Positions 1 to 8,350 of a stretch of DNA of 64,000 bases are shown here, in pieces; within the stretch, counting starts at the first letter, position 1; every line of letters starts with the position of its first letter. The stretch lies in assembly GCF_020171285.1 (NCBI RefSeq), contig NZ_JAIUZI010000007.1, positions 1 through 64,000 of the forward strand, given 5' to 3'. Source of the DNA: Seohaeicola saemankumensis. Its GTDB lineage: Bacteria; Pseudomonadota; Alphaproteobacteria; Rhodobacterales; Rhodobacteraceae. The notes beneath the pieces were generated by a model. The model worked only from the letters and a program-made list of their open reading frames with translations. It had not been told where the DNA came from and ran no database searches. A program made the position numbers and the translations under genes.

Positions 1-22
1 CGCCAAACCCCAACCGACCGGG

Positions 23-43
23 GCGAGGGGCGCTGCCCCTCGC
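23..43. terminator. GC-rich hairpin, family-typical intergenic repeat
   Basis: A 9-bp perfect stem (GCGAGGGGC / GCCCCTCGC) with a 3-nt loop lies just ahead of the first gene. The same stem recurs inside the tandem repeat at about 2.9 and 3.2 kb. Hairpins of this kind followed by CTCCCCGGAGTATTT are common between genes in Rhodobacteraceae. It may end the transcript of an upstream gene outside the window. Confidence 0.5.
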
Positions 44-67
44 GCTCCCCGGAGTATTTGCAAAGAG

Positions 68-1048
68 ATGAAGGAGAAGCGCGTGCAGATCGAGGTGACG
101 CAGGACGTCTTTCCGCTGGCTCAGGTGTTCACCATTTCGCGCGGGTCACGGACCGAGGCGCAGGTGCTGACGGTTCGGGTCAGCGACGGGGTGCACCGGG
201 GGTGGGGCGAATGTGTGCCTTATGCGCGCTATGGCGAGACGCTGGAGAGTGTGGCGGCGGAGATTGCCGGGCTGCCGGCCGATCTGGACCGGGCGGCTCT
301 GGCGGATCTGTTGCCGGCGGGGGCGGCGCGCAACGCTGTGGACTGCGCGCTGTGGGACCTGGAGGCGAAGCGCGCGGGAAGGCGGGTCTGGGAGCTGGCC
401 GGGTTGCCGGCGCCGGGGCCGGAGATCACCGCCTATACGCTGTCGCTGGACACGCCCGAGGCGATGCGGGCGCAGGCGGCGGCCAACGCGCATCGGCCGC
501 TGCTGAAGATCAAGCTGGGCACACCGGATGACATGCCGCGGCTGGAGGCGGTGCGCGCGGGCGCCCCGGCGGCCCGGATCATCGTCGATGCCAACGAGGG
601 GTGGTCGGCGGATGTCTATGCCGATCTGGCGCCGCATCTGGTTCGGCTGGGGGTGGATCTGGTGGAACAGCCGCTGCCGGCGGGGCAGGACGAGGCGCTG
701 ATCGGGATGGCGCGCCCGGTGCCGGTCTGTGCCGACGAGAGCTGTCATGACCGGGCCAGCCTGGCCGGGCTGGCGGGCAAATACGACGTGGTCAACATCA
801 AGCTGGACAAGACCGGCGGGCTGACCGAGGCGCTGGCGTTGCGCGCGGCAGCGCTGGCCGGGGGATACGGGGTGATGGTGGGCTGCATGGTGGGCAGCTC
901 GCTGGCGATGGCGCCTGCGGTGCTGGTGGCGCAGGGGGCGGCCGTGACGGACCTTGACGGGCCGCTGCTGTTGGCCGAGGACCGGGACAACGCTTTGACA
1001 TACGACGACAGGGGCGTGCACCCGCCCACCGCCGCGCTGTGGGGCTGA
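68..1048 (+). CDS. Dipeptide epimerase (L-Ala-D/L-Glu epimerase type), enolase superfamily
   Basis: A 326-residue member of the muconate-lactonizing subgroup of the enolase superfamily. These enzymes epimerise the second residue of dipeptides such as L-Ala-D-Glu released from peptidoglycan, in the cytoplasm. The barrel residues are visible: the KIK lysine pair (K147/K149), metal ligands D174 (VDAN), E200 (VEQP) and D223 (CADES), and the second base lysine in NIKLDKTGG (about K245-K248). The start at 68 gives the expected N-terminal capping domain. A D-amino-acid transaminase lies 0.5 kb downstream, which fits cell-wall peptide recycling. Substrate specificity cannot be fixed by sight; other dipeptide epimerases are possible. 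Confidence 0.85.
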   Translation: MKEKRVQIEVTQDVFPLAQVFTISRGSRTEAQVLTVRVSDGVHRGWGECVPYARYGETLESVAAEIAGLPADLDRAALADLLPAGAARNAVDCALWDLEAKRAGRRVWELAGLPAPGPEITAYTLSLDTPEAMRAQAAANAHRPLLKIKLGTPDDMPRLEAVRAGAPAARIIVDANEGWSADVYADLAPHLVRLGVDLVEQPLPAGQDEALIGMARPVPVCADESCHDRASLAGLAGKYDVVNIKLDKTGGLTEALALRAAALAGGYGVMVGCMVGSSLAMAPAVLVAQGAAVTDLDGPLLLAEDRDNALTYDDRGVHPPTAALWG

Positions 1049-1050
1049 CC

Positions 1051-1497
1051 CTAGCCGCGCCCCGCGATCTGGGTCAGGAACACGCCGGCGCCCATCACCG
1101 CGATACCGCCCGCGCGCGCCAGCGTCAGCGGGTGCGTCTGGGCGCCGAACAGCCCGAAATGGTCGATCGCCGCGGCCGAGACCAACTGCCCGATCAGCAC
1201 GAAAAACACCGCGTTGCCAACGCCGAAGGTGGGCGCGACCCAGGTGATCGACAGCACGTAGAAGGCCACCAGAACGCCGCCAAGGAACAGGTGCGGCGGC
1301 GCCGAGGCGGCCGCCCGCAACGAGCCGCCGGAAAAGGCGAACACGGCCGCCGTGACCGCCAGCGCAACCGCTAAGAGGATCAGCCCCGCCGCCACCGGCG
1401 AGCCCAGCCGTTGCCCCAGCGCGGCATTCAGCGCAGCCAGGATCGGGATACCAACCCCCGCGGCCAGCATGATCAGCGCGGCATTGGTCGTGGACAT
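1051..1497 (-). CDS. DMT-superfamily small multipass membrane protein (DUF606/YdcZ type)
   Basis: A 148-residue protein that is almost wholly hydrophobic, with about five membrane spans, as in the DUF606/YdcZ branch of the drug/metabolite transporter superfamily. The frame is open upstream to 1590, but MSTTNAALIM at 1497 is the natural start because the extra residues are charged and cysteine-rich, unlike a membrane N-terminus. It converges on the epimerase with two bases between the stops. It may export or import a small metabolite; the substrate is unknown. Its position between two D-amino-acid/peptide genes is suggestive only. Confidence 0.75.
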   Translation of the reverse strand: MSTTNAALIMLAAGVGIPILAALNAALGQRLGSPVAAGLILLAVALAVTAAVFAFSGGSLRAAASAPPHLFLGGVLVAFYVLSITWVAPTFGVGNAVFFVLIGQLVSAAAIDHFGLFGAQTHPLTLARAGGIAVMGAGVFLTQIAGRG

Positions 1498-1592
1498 GGC
1501 TTTTCCTTTCGGGCGTTTCGCTGTACCGGGAAAGCAACAGCAGGAACAGGGCGCGGCGTCAATCCGCCATGGGCCCGGACAAGGAGACACAG

Positions 1593-2456
1593 ATGACCCG
1601 TACCGTATACGTGAATGGAGACTATCTGCCGGAGGATCAGGCCAAGGTGTCGATCTTTGACCGCGGGTTCCTGATGGCGGATGGCGTCTATGAGGTGACC
1701 AGCGTTTTGGGCGGCAAGCTGGTGGATTTCGACGGTCACGCCGTGCGGCTGGAACGCTCGCTGAGCGAGCTGGACATGGCGGCGCCGGTGACCAAGGCGG
1801 AGCTGCTGGAGATCCACCGCGAGCTGGTGCGGCTGAACGGGATCGACGAGGGGATGATCTATCTGCAGATCACCCGTGGCGCGCCCGCCGACCGCGACTT
1901 TGCCTTTCCCGACCCGGCGGAGGTGCCGTCGACCATCGTGCTGTTCACCCAGAACAAGCCGGGGCTGGCCGACAGCCCGGCGGCGAGGACCGGCATCAAG
2001 GTGATTTCGATCGAGGACATCCGCTGGGGCCGGCGCGACATCAAGACGGTGCAGCTGCTGTATCCCTCGATGGGCAAGATGATGGCCAAGAAGGCAGGCG
2101 TTGACGATGCATGGCTGGTCGAGGACGGCTTTGTCACCGAGGGCACCAGCAACAATGCCTATATCGTCAAGGGCAACAAGATCATCACTCGCGCCCTGTC
2201 CACCGATATCCTGCATGGCATCACCCGCGCAGCAGTGCTGCGGTTCGCCCGCGAGGCGCAGATGGAGGTCGAGGAGCGCAATTTCACCATCGAAGAGGCG
2301 AAAGAGGCCGACGAGGCGTTCATCACCTCGGCCAGCACGTTCGTCATGCCTGTGGTGGAAATCGACGGTGCGCAGCTGGGCGACGGCACGCCGGGCCGGG
2401 TGGCGCCCCGCCTGCGCGAGATCTATCTGGAAGAAAGCCGCAAGGCCGCGGTCTGA
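1593..2456 (+). CDS. dat: D-amino-acid transaminase (class IV PLP aminotransferase)
   Basis: A 287-residue fold-type IV aminotransferase that interconverts D-alanine and 2-oxoglutarate with pyruvate and D-glutamate, supplying D-Glu for peptidoglycan. Visible features are FDRGFLMADGVYEVT near residue 22, the PLP Schiff-base lysine K151 in DIKTVQLL, and E183 in VTEGTSNN, which contacts the pyridine nitrogen. The ATG at 1593 follows AAGGAGA at good spacing; the frame is open to 1569 but the added residues match nothing. It could be a branched-chain aminotransferase, but the DIKTVQLL context and length fit the D-amino-acid type better. Confidence 0.85.
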   Translation: MTRTVYVNGDYLPEDQAKVSIFDRGFLMADGVYEVTSVLGGKLVDFDGHAVRLERSLSELDMAAPVTKAELLEIHRELVRLNGIDEGMIYLQITRGAPADRDFAFPDPAEVPSTIVLFTQNKPGLADSPAARTGIKVISIEDIRWGRRDIKTVQLLYPSMGKMMAKKAGVDDAWLVEDGFVTEGTSNNAYIVKGNKIITRALSTDILHGITRAAVLRFAREAQMEVEERNFTIEEAKEADEAFITSASTFVMPVVEIDGAQLGDGTPGRVAPRLREIYLEESRKAAV

Positions 2457-2483
2457 GGTCGTTTTCTGAGGCGGAGGGCGGGA

Positions 2484-2534
2484 CCGCGCTTTCAGGGCGC
2501 GCCCACCCGCCCACCCCGCGCCCTGAAAGCGCGG
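2484..2534. terminator. Long perfect hairpin downstream of dat
   Basis: An 18-bp perfect inverted repeat (CCGCGCTTTCAGGGCGCG and its complement) flanks a 15-base loop, 27 bases after the transaminase stop. There is no clear U-tract, so it may act as a terminator or mRNA-stabilising stem. Confidence 0.55.
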
Positions 2535-2672
2535 CTGCGCCGGGTCGGACCGGTGGGGCGATACAGCTGGCCGTTTGGCTCCGGGGGGCGGCTGGCCGGA
2601 GGCCGGGTTTCTTTGTTTGTCGGTATCGGTGTCGGTCTTTTGCGGCTTGCACCGTATGATTTCCTCCGGAGC

Positions 2673-3272
2673 GCGCGAGGGGCAGCGCCCCGCGCGCCGG
2701 TCGGATCGGCGAAGCCGATCCGAAACCTGTGAGGTGGGCAATCTGATGCAGAGGAAATTGCCGAGCGGTAACTCGCGGTCAGTGCCGGGACCGTGTGTTC
2801 CGGGCGCTTCTTACCGCCCAAACAGAGCTTTCGAAGGCGCGGGACGGACAGCGGGCAAGCGTGCTGGGGGGGAGCATTTGCAGGCACCGGGGCTGGCCGG
2901 ATAAGCCGGCTCAAGCGCAGATTTGGCGACACATCGCAGAGCGCGAGGGGCAACGCCCCTCGCGCCGGTCGGATCGGCGTAGCTGATCCGAAACCACTGA
3001 GGTGGACAATCTGATGCAGTGGAAATTGCCGAGCGGTAGCCGGCGGTCAGTGCCGGGGCCGTGTGTTCCGGGCGCTTCGGCCTGCCCAAACAGCGCCCTC
3101 GAAGGCGCGGGGCGAACGGCGGGCAAACGTGCGGAGGGCGGCGCCGCATCTGCAGGGGCCGGGTCTGGCCGGATAAGTCGGCACGAACGTAGTTTTGGCG
3201 ACACATCGCAGAGCGCGAGGGGCAACGCCCCTCGCGCCGGTCGGATCGGCGCAGCCGATCCGAAACCCCTGT
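2673..3272. repeat. Tandem non-coding repeat, period about 268-272 bp (two full copies plus a partial)
   Basis: Copies start at 2673, 2941 and 3213 with GCGCGAGGGGCA. Each begins with a hairpin (GCGAGGGGC-AAC-GCCCCTCGC in copies 2 and 3, degraded in copy 1), then CGGTCGGATCGGCG and GCCGATCCGAAACC. The first two copies continue through CAATCTGATGCAG, AAATTGCCGAGCGGTA, TCAGTGCCGGG, CCGTGTGTTCCGGGCGCTTC and GGGCAAACGTG-like segments, ending near GGCGACACATCGCAGA. Copy 3 stops after about 60 bases. Copies differ by scattered substitutions and small indels that would break any shared reading frame. This fills most of the 880-bp gap between dat and the dioxygenase; no gene is supported there. Confidence 0.85.
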
Positions 3273-3339
3273 CTGTATCTGCCTTCCCCGCGCATCCATT
3301 CCGCGATCGGGTCTGCCGGGGTCTGCCGGCACCGGGCGG

Positions 3340-4137
3340 TCAGCCGAACCGCCAGCTGGACGCGGTGACGCCGCCAAAGATCCCGGTCTGGTGATAGACC
3401 CGCGTTGCAGGGGCCGCCTCGGCCGCGCCGAGGGCGGTGAACAGCGGCACCAGGTGATCCTCCCGCGCGTGGCAGTCGCGCGCATGGGGGGCCTGTTCCC
3501 AGTTTGCGATCGCCTGTGTGCGGTCTGCCGGGGCCAGCGCCAGCGCCTCGGTCAGCCAGTGATCGAAAGCGGCGGAGGGCACCCGCGCCTGCGGGCCGAA
3601 CTGGCGCAGATTGTGATAGCTCAGTCCCGAGCCCACGATCAGCACCCCCTCGTCACGCAGCGGCGCCAGCGCGCGGCCCAGCGCCATGTGTTCGGCCGGG
3701 TCGTAGCTGTGCCGCATCGAGACCTGGAACAGCGGCATGTCCGCCTGCGGATACATCAGCGCCATCGGCACGAAGGTGCCGTGGTCGAACCCCTGTTCGC
3801 CATCCTCCGCCACCGGCAGCCCGGCCCGGGCGATCAGCTCGGCGGTGTGGGCGGCGATCTCGGGCGCGCCGGGGGCGGGATAGGTGATCTCGTAGGTTTC
3901 GGGCGGGAAATTGTAATAATCGTAGACCATCGGCGGGCGCGCCGAGGTCATCACGGTATAGGCGTCCCGCTCCCAGTGGCCCGAGATCATTAGCACCGCG
4001 CGGGGACGCTGTGCCAGTTCGGCCGGCATCCGCGCCAGCGAGACCTCAAGCGGTTGCAGCGCGGCGCGCATGGCGGGCAGCCATGGCCATGGGCCGCCGC
4101 CGTGCGAGATGAAGTAGGTGGGCATGGTCTGGGTCAT
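3340..4137 (-). CDS. Class III extradiol dioxygenase family protein (DODA/YgiD type)
   Basis: A 265-residue LigB-superfamily protein of the 4,5-DOPA extradiol dioxygenase group, which opens catechol rings using a bound divalent metal. Expected histidines are in place: H12 (ISHGGGP), H54 (SGHWE), H119 (FDHGTF) and H174 (YHNL). The length is usual for the family. An in-frame ATG at 4125 (MPTYF) is an equally plausible start. Bacterial members are widespread and mostly of unknown substrate; YgiD of E. coli accepts L-DOPA. The gene stands alone, with the repeat region downstream and a divergent secreted-protein gene upstream. Confidence 0.8.
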   Translation of the reverse strand: MTQTMPTYFISHGGGPWPWLPAMRAALQPLEVSLARMPAELAQRPRAVLMISGHWERDAYTVMTSARPPMVYDYYNFPPETYEITYPAPGAPEIAAHTAELIARAGLPVAEDGEQGFDHGTFVPMALMYPQADMPLFQVSMRHSYDPAEHMALGRALAPLRDEGVLIVGSGLSYHNLRQFGPQARVPSAAFDHWLTEALALAPADRTQAIANWEQAPHARDCHAREDHLVPLFTALGAAEAAPATRVYHQTGIFGGVTASSWRFG

Positions 4138-4305
4138 GTGGGGCCTCGTCGGGCAAATCCTGCTATGGGGTCAGTCTAGGCGTCCGTTGCGGCGTCGGGA
4201 ATGGCGTCGCGCGAACAGACTCTGTGCGGGAACGTTGCGAATCATGGCCGGTTTCGGGACACTTGCCCCATTGATTCAATTAATTTTGTACATTGGAGAC
4301 ATAAG

Positions 4306-5337
4306 ATGCTTCGCTTCATATTTCCCCTGTCCTGTGCTCTGGCGTCCCCGGTGGCGGCCGAATTCTGCCCAGAGATGCAGATGTTTCGCGACTCTGTCAG
4401 CGATACGATCGAAGAGGACGATTTCCATGTCGGTTACACCTCGGGTTTCGCCGTCGATCGCAATGGCGCGTTTCTTTACCGGCGCTGCATCGAGAACCTG
4501 CACGGGTCAGGCTGGGTCAGCTTCAAGTGGAAGGGGCCGCGCCCTAGCACGCTATTGTCGGGCACGCTGCCCCGTGGACGTGCCAAGATCGAGGCCTGGA
4601 AGCGGTCGCTGAAGCCGCAGGAGCGGGATCTGCGGGAACTGGGGCTGTCGGTGGGCGATGACTATGAGTACTTCGATGTGGACAGTTTCTTTGAAAGCGC
4701 CGAGGCCACCGGGGTGCCTGCGGCGCCGGGCGCGCGGATCACGAGGGTTCAGGCGGTCGAGGATCCGGTCTTGTCGGAGATTTCGGCGCGGGACTTCTTT
4801 GACCAGATCGAAGGCGGTCTGCGGGAGCAGGAGCAGACGGTGTTCTCGATGAACTCCGGAATCATCGCCTCGATCCCGGCTGACGCCGAAGACTGGACGG
4901 CCTATCTGGAACGGTCGGGTGGTACGGATGATCCACCGCCGCTAAGCGCCTTCACCGTGATCATCGGAACAACCTACGATTTCGAGAAAGAGGAAATCGG
5001 GTTGAGCGCCAGCCTGGGCGTCGATGCGCTCACCAGCGAGCTGACTGTTTGGCCGCAACTGGCCGGGGCAGTTACGTTGCGCATCGGCGGTTTGCAGGAA
5101 CTGGGACTGGAAGCTGTGGACCAGGTGGTTTTCGAGGCAGACCAGGCGGCCGAACCGCTGTTTCGCAGCTTTGCAGGCGGAACGGTGGACATTCCGCTGG
5201 GATCCTTTTCCGACGCACGCACGGACGATGGCGATATCGGTCTGGTGACCCGCGATCTGCCGGTGACGGTATCCTTGCAGGGAGTTGATCTGTTCGGCTT
5301 CTACATCGAAGCAATCGGGCTCACTGGTCCAATCTGA
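4306..5337 (+). CDS. Secreted protein of unknown function
   Basis: 343 residues beginning MLRFIFPLSCALASPVAA, a clear signal peptide with cleavage expected after AAA/VAA near residue 18, so it is probably periplasmic. The start at 4306 is chosen over an upstream open frame because it gives the signal peptide and follows TTGGAGAC. I recognise no domain. The mature part is acidic with mixed alpha/beta character, a few cysteines (EFCPEM, RRCIEN) and no repeats. Its stop overlaps the start of the next gene (ATGA), so the two are translationally coupled and probably act together at the envelope. TTTTGTACA sits about 20 bases upstream and may be part of the promoter region. Confidence 0.7.
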   Translation: MLRFIFPLSCALASPVAAEFCPEMQMFRDSVSDTIEEDDFHVGYTSGFAVDRNGAFLYRRCIENLHGSGWVSFKWKGPRPSTLLSGTLPRGRAKIEAWKRSLKPQERDLRELGLSVGDDYEYFDVDSFFESAEATGVPAAPGARITRVQAVEDPVLSEISARDFFDQIEGGLREQEQTVFSMNSGIIASIPADAEDWTAYLERSGGTDDPPPLSAFTVIIGTTYDFEKEEIGLSASLGVDALTSELTVWPQLAGAVTLRIGGLQELGLEAVDQVVFEADQAAEPLFRSFAGGTVDIPLGSFSDARTDDGDIGLVTRDLPVTVSLQGVDLFGFYIEAIGLTGPI

Positions 5338-6092
5338 TGGCTGCATCCGCTTTTGTCGTCGATGGAGACCGCATTCGCCCCCGCGACGTCGGGGTGGAAT
5401 TTGCCTGGGGGCCGAGCGCGGGCATCGTCGAGGTCTGGGATGCGGCGCGGACCTGTCTTGGCCTCGTCCACTCAGGTCTTGTGCCCGACCCATACAATGA
5501 GCAGCGGCGGGCTGAGATCTGCGCCGTTCTGAACCAGGCCTGGGAGGGCGCCCCGCTGGAAAGCTGTATCGCTCAGTTGCGGCAGATCGAACAGGACCTG
5601 CTGCGCGACCGGCTGTCGGTCCGCCGGCGCGCCTTTCACCTGGGCTTGAAGGAGGTGGCGCTGACGCTGTTGCTGGCGCTTGTTCTGCTTGGGGTTTACC
5701 AGGTCATCCGGTCATTGCAGCTGGTCGATGTCGAGAACCTCGAAGTTGCTGTGCTGTGGAACAAGGTCGAAAACGTCACCGGTGCGACCGGGGCGGCGCT
5801 GGCCGGGTTCGGCTGCGCCCTGTTGGTCCGGCGGCATGCCATGGCAATGCATGCCGAATACCGCCGGGCGCTGGATTTCACGTTGGCGGGCGATGCGGCG
5901 ATGATCCGTGCAATTGGCAATCTCGCGGTCACGTTCCTATTTGTCCTGAGCCTTTTGTTCGGTGCTTCGGTGCTGGGCATCAATTTCGGCTCGCTGAGTA
6001 ACCTGGCCAGACCGCTGACGGCCTTTGGGCCGGGGCTCATCCTTGGGCTCACTGCCGACCGGTTGCTACGGGGACTGGCCAAAGGCGGCTGA
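5337..6092 (+). CDS. Membrane protein of unknown function, coupled to the secreted protein upstream
   Basis: 251 residues. The first 100 are soluble and include EQDLLRDRLSVRRRAFHLG. Four hydrophobic segments follow: about 105-125 (LTLLLALVLLGVYQVI), 148-166, 196-220 (LAVTFLFVLSLLFGASVLG) and 228-245. The start ATG overlaps the TGA of the preceding gene by one base. No family is recognised. The arrangement suggests a small envelope module of one exported and one inner-membrane partner. It ends 45 bases before a convergent DUF1244 gene. Confidence 0.65.
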   Translation: MAASAFVVDGDRIRPRDVGVEFAWGPSAGIVEVWDAARTCLGLVHSGLVPDPYNEQRRAEICAVLNQAWEGAPLESCIAQLRQIEQDLLRDRLSVRRRAFHLGLKEVALTLLLALVLLGVYQVIRSLQLVDVENLEVAVLWNKVENVTGATGAALAGFGCALLVRRHAMAMHAEYRRALDFTLAGDAAMIRAIGNLAVTFLFVLSLLFGASVLGINFGSLSNLARPLTAFGPGLILGLTADRLLRGLAKGG

Positions 6093-6136
6093 AAGCGCGG
6101 CCAGGATGCTCGGATCCTGGCGCGCGATGCACGGGC

Positions 6137-6451
6137 TCAGCCCCGGTCGGTCACGTTTTCTTTGAACGCCACCTCGAAGGCGGCCTGTTTCTCGGGGCTG
6201 GCTTCGGTCTGGTGCTGTGCCTTCCACTGGTCGTAGGGCATGCCGTAGTAGATCTCGCGGCCCTCGTCCTTGGTCATCTCGATGCCGCGTTCGTTGGCGG
6301 CCTCCTGATACCAGCGCGACAGACAGTTGCGGCAGAAACCGGCGAGGTTCATCAGGTCGATGTTCTGCACGTCGGTGCGGTCTTGCATCAGGTGCTGCTG
6401 CAGCCGGCGAAAGGCGGCGGCCTGCAGTTCGATCTCGGTCTGTTTGTCCAT
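6137..6451 (-). CDS. DUF1244 domain protein
   Basis: 104 residues from MDKQTEIELQAAAFRRLQQH, with the conserved DUF1244 core: DVQNIDLMNLAGFCRNCLSRW and EGREIYYGMPYDQWKA. The CRNC pair is a family hallmark. The family is small, alpha-helical and common in proteobacteria, and its function is not established. The start at 6451 is preferred to 6469 because family members begin at MDKQ-like sequences. Confidence 0.85.
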   Translation of the reverse strand: MDKQTEIELQAAAFRRLQQHLMQDRTDVQNIDLMNLAGFCRNCLSRWYQEAANERGIEMTKDEGREIYYGMPYDQWKAQHQTEASPEKQAAFEVAFKENVTDRG

Positions 6452-6524
6452 GGGGCGGGCTCCTGTCATCTGGGTCGGTCAGGGGTAGCAAACCTGTGGC
6501 ATCTGCACAATCGCCGGGCGACCG

Positions 6525-6767
6525 TCAGGCGACGATGCGCAGCGCCAGATAGGGGATCAGGGCGAACACCAGCGTCAGCAGCTTGTAATTGCCCAGCCAG
6601 GTGTAGAACACCCGGTTCACCTCGTCCTGCGGGAGACCGAACAGCCGCGCCTGGAACCCGGTGGCCCAGTCGCGGGCCACCAGCAGGATCGCCATGGTGA
6701 ACAGCATCATGGCAAAGTTCAGCACTGTCATCCAGCCGAACAGGGCGGTCAGGGTGGCAAGGGTCAT
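6525..6767 (-). CDS. Small two-span membrane protein (DUF6868-like)
   Basis: 80 residues with two hydrophobic segments (about 5-32 and 60-79) around a polar loop FQARLFGLPQDEVNRVFY. I recall this pattern from a conserved family of unknown function (DUF6868) in marine proteobacteria. It follows AGGAGG at close spacing. It lies upstream of, and in the same direction as, the DUF1244 gene, but with 73 bases between them, so an operon is possible, not shown. Confidence 0.7.
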   Translation of the reverse strand: MTLATLTALFGWMTVLNFAMMLFTMAILLVARDWATGFQARLFGLPQDEVNRVFYTWLGNYKLLTLVFALIPYLALRIVA

Positions 6768-6888
6768 GGGCGGCCTCCTTTCGGATCAAAAGGCGCGGGC
6801 CGGGGCGGCTGCGCCCTCAGCATATATATGGGGTGAGGCGGTGTGGGCCGCAACATGTGTCAGTCGGGTTTCCTGCCCCGGGCCCGTG

Positions 6889-7500
6889 TCACAAGGTTGT
6901 GGCCGTGGCCGGCAAGATCGCAATGCCGAAGAACCCGAAGTCAGTGTTCCTCAGTCTCCATTTCCCATCCTGGGCGTGCAGAACAGCAACCTTCCCGTCC
7001 GCATGGAAAACATAGGCCAGATCGGGCGGCAGCACCTGGCCCAGTATCCCGCTCCGGTCGCCCCGCAGTCTGGCGACAAAGACCGTTGGTGTGGTGCTGA
7101 TTTCGGAAAACAGAAGAATTGCCTCGGGGAATTGTTGCTGTGACACGCAAGCGATCTTCGCGGCGCAGGCGCGCAGGCGTCCAATGATTTCGGTCACTTC
7201 GGCGGGCAGGGGGGCCGCCTGCTCAAGTGGGCCGGACGTGCCGAATTCAAGGTTTCTTTGGTTGAGATGAAGAACCCCGCCGTTCAGTGAAATCCATCTG
7301 TCCTGCGGTGTCAGGCAAACCGTCGAAACGGCGATGGGTTTGTCAAATTGGACGTGCAGCGCGCACATTGGCAGGTCTTCGAAATCCGGTATTTGGTCGC
7401 CCAACGGCGCGGCGTTGACCGGCACCGCCAGCAGGATCGCCGCAAGACGGACCCAAACCGCAAAACGGTGCAGGATGGGTATGGGGGTCTGCCAGATCAA
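6889..7500 (-). CDS. Exported protein of unknown function (TTG start)
   Basis: 203 residues with a signal peptide (hydrophobic RLAAILLAVPVNAAP at about 18-32). The start is probably TTG at 7500, which overlaps the TGA of the upstream amidohydrolase gene (TTGA), implying translational coupling. No ATG is available before residue 45. The mature protein has paired cysteines (MCALH, TVCLTP, RACAAKIACVS) suggesting disulfides in the periplasm. No family recognised. The start codon is the least certain part. Confidence 0.6.
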   Translation of the reverse strand: MIWQTPIPILHRFAVWVRLAAILLAVPVNAAPLGDQIPDFEDLPMCALHVQFDKPIAVSTVCLTPQDRWISLNGGVLHLNQRNLEFGTSGPLEQAAPLPAEVTEIIGRLRACAAKIACVSQQQFPEAILLFSEISTTPTVFVARLRGDRSGILGQVLPPDLAYVFHADGKVAVLHAQDGKWRLRNTDFGFFGIAILPATATTL

Positions 7501-8234
7501 ACGCCCGACACTTCCAGCGCGCGGGTCAGGATCGGCACCAGCCGCTCGGCCCAGGCGCGCTGTTCTTCGTGGTCCGCGATCAGGTCGTTGCGCAGTTCGA
7601 TCAGCGCGTTGGGCCGGCCATGGGCGATGGCGTGGCGGTCGATGGCATCGCCGGGCAGGTGGCCCGAGTAGGGTTCGTTGTCGCCGACCACCATGTCGCC
7701 CGCCGCCTCCAGTTCCGCGATCAGCGGCCGCGCCAGCCGGTCGTCTTCGGCATAGAGCACGCCGATGTCCCAGGGCCGCGGGTCGCGGCCGCGCAGTTGC
7801 CGGGTAAAGGAGTGGATCGACAGGATCACCGCGTGGGGCAGGGCGGCCATGCGGGCCAGTTCGTCGTGATAGGGCCGGTAGAGCAGGTTCAGCCGCCGCT
7901 CGCGTTCCGCCGCATCGGCGTGGCGGTTGGCCGGGATCACCGAGCCGTCGTAGAGCTTCATCAGCAGCGTCGGGTCATCCTCGCCCCGGTTCGGGTCGAT
8001 CACCAGCCGCGAGAAATTCGACGCGATCACCGGCGCGTCCAGCAGCGCGCCCAGATGCTGCGCCACGCCATAGGCGCCCAGGTCATAGGCGATGTGACGC
8101 TCCATGTCCTCGCGCGGGAGGCCAAGGTCGCCGCCTGCCACATCCATGGGCACAACGTTGGTCGCATGGTCACAGGTGATCAGCCAGCGCGCGGGGCGGG
8201 TTTCGCCGTGAACGAAGAAAGGGGTATATGTCAT
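7497..8234 (-). CDS. N-formylglutamate amidohydrolase family protein
   Basis: 245 residues of the N-formylglutamate deformylase (HutG-like) family, zinc hydrolases that release formate and glutamate late in histidine breakdown. Visible signatures are LITCDHATNVVP (D22/H23), the RLVIDPNRGEDDPTLL core, RPYHDEL and ILSIHSFTRQLRG. No other histidine-utilisation gene is near, so the physiological substrate may differ; many such orphan homologues exist in Rhodobacterales. It overlaps the exported-protein gene downstream. Divergent from pyk across a 116-bp gap. Confidence 0.85.
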   Translation of the reverse strand: MTYTPFFVHGETRPARWLITCDHATNVVPMDVAGGDLGLPREDMERHIAYDLGAYGVAQHLGALLDAPVIASNFSRLVIDPNRGEDDPTLLMKLYDGSVIPANRHADAAERERRLNLLYRPYHDELARMAALPHAVILSIHSFTRQLRGRDPRPWDIGVLYAEDDRLARPLIAELEAAGDMVVGDNEPYSGHLPGDAIDRHAIAHGRPNALIELRNDLIADHEEQRAWAERLVPILTRALEVSGV

Positions 8235-8350
8235 GTGCCTGTCATCTCTTTGGCCGCAGGTTTAGGGGAGTTGCCGGGGAATGGGAATTGCGGCATAAGA
8301 AAACTGCTGATGTTTGCGGTAACATTTTTGAATCCGAGGAGAGAAGGCAC

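Noticed and set aside
2811..3485. Repetitive protein-like translations across the tandem repeat
   Set aside because: Copies have indels and substitutions that shift the frame, and there is no ribosome site.
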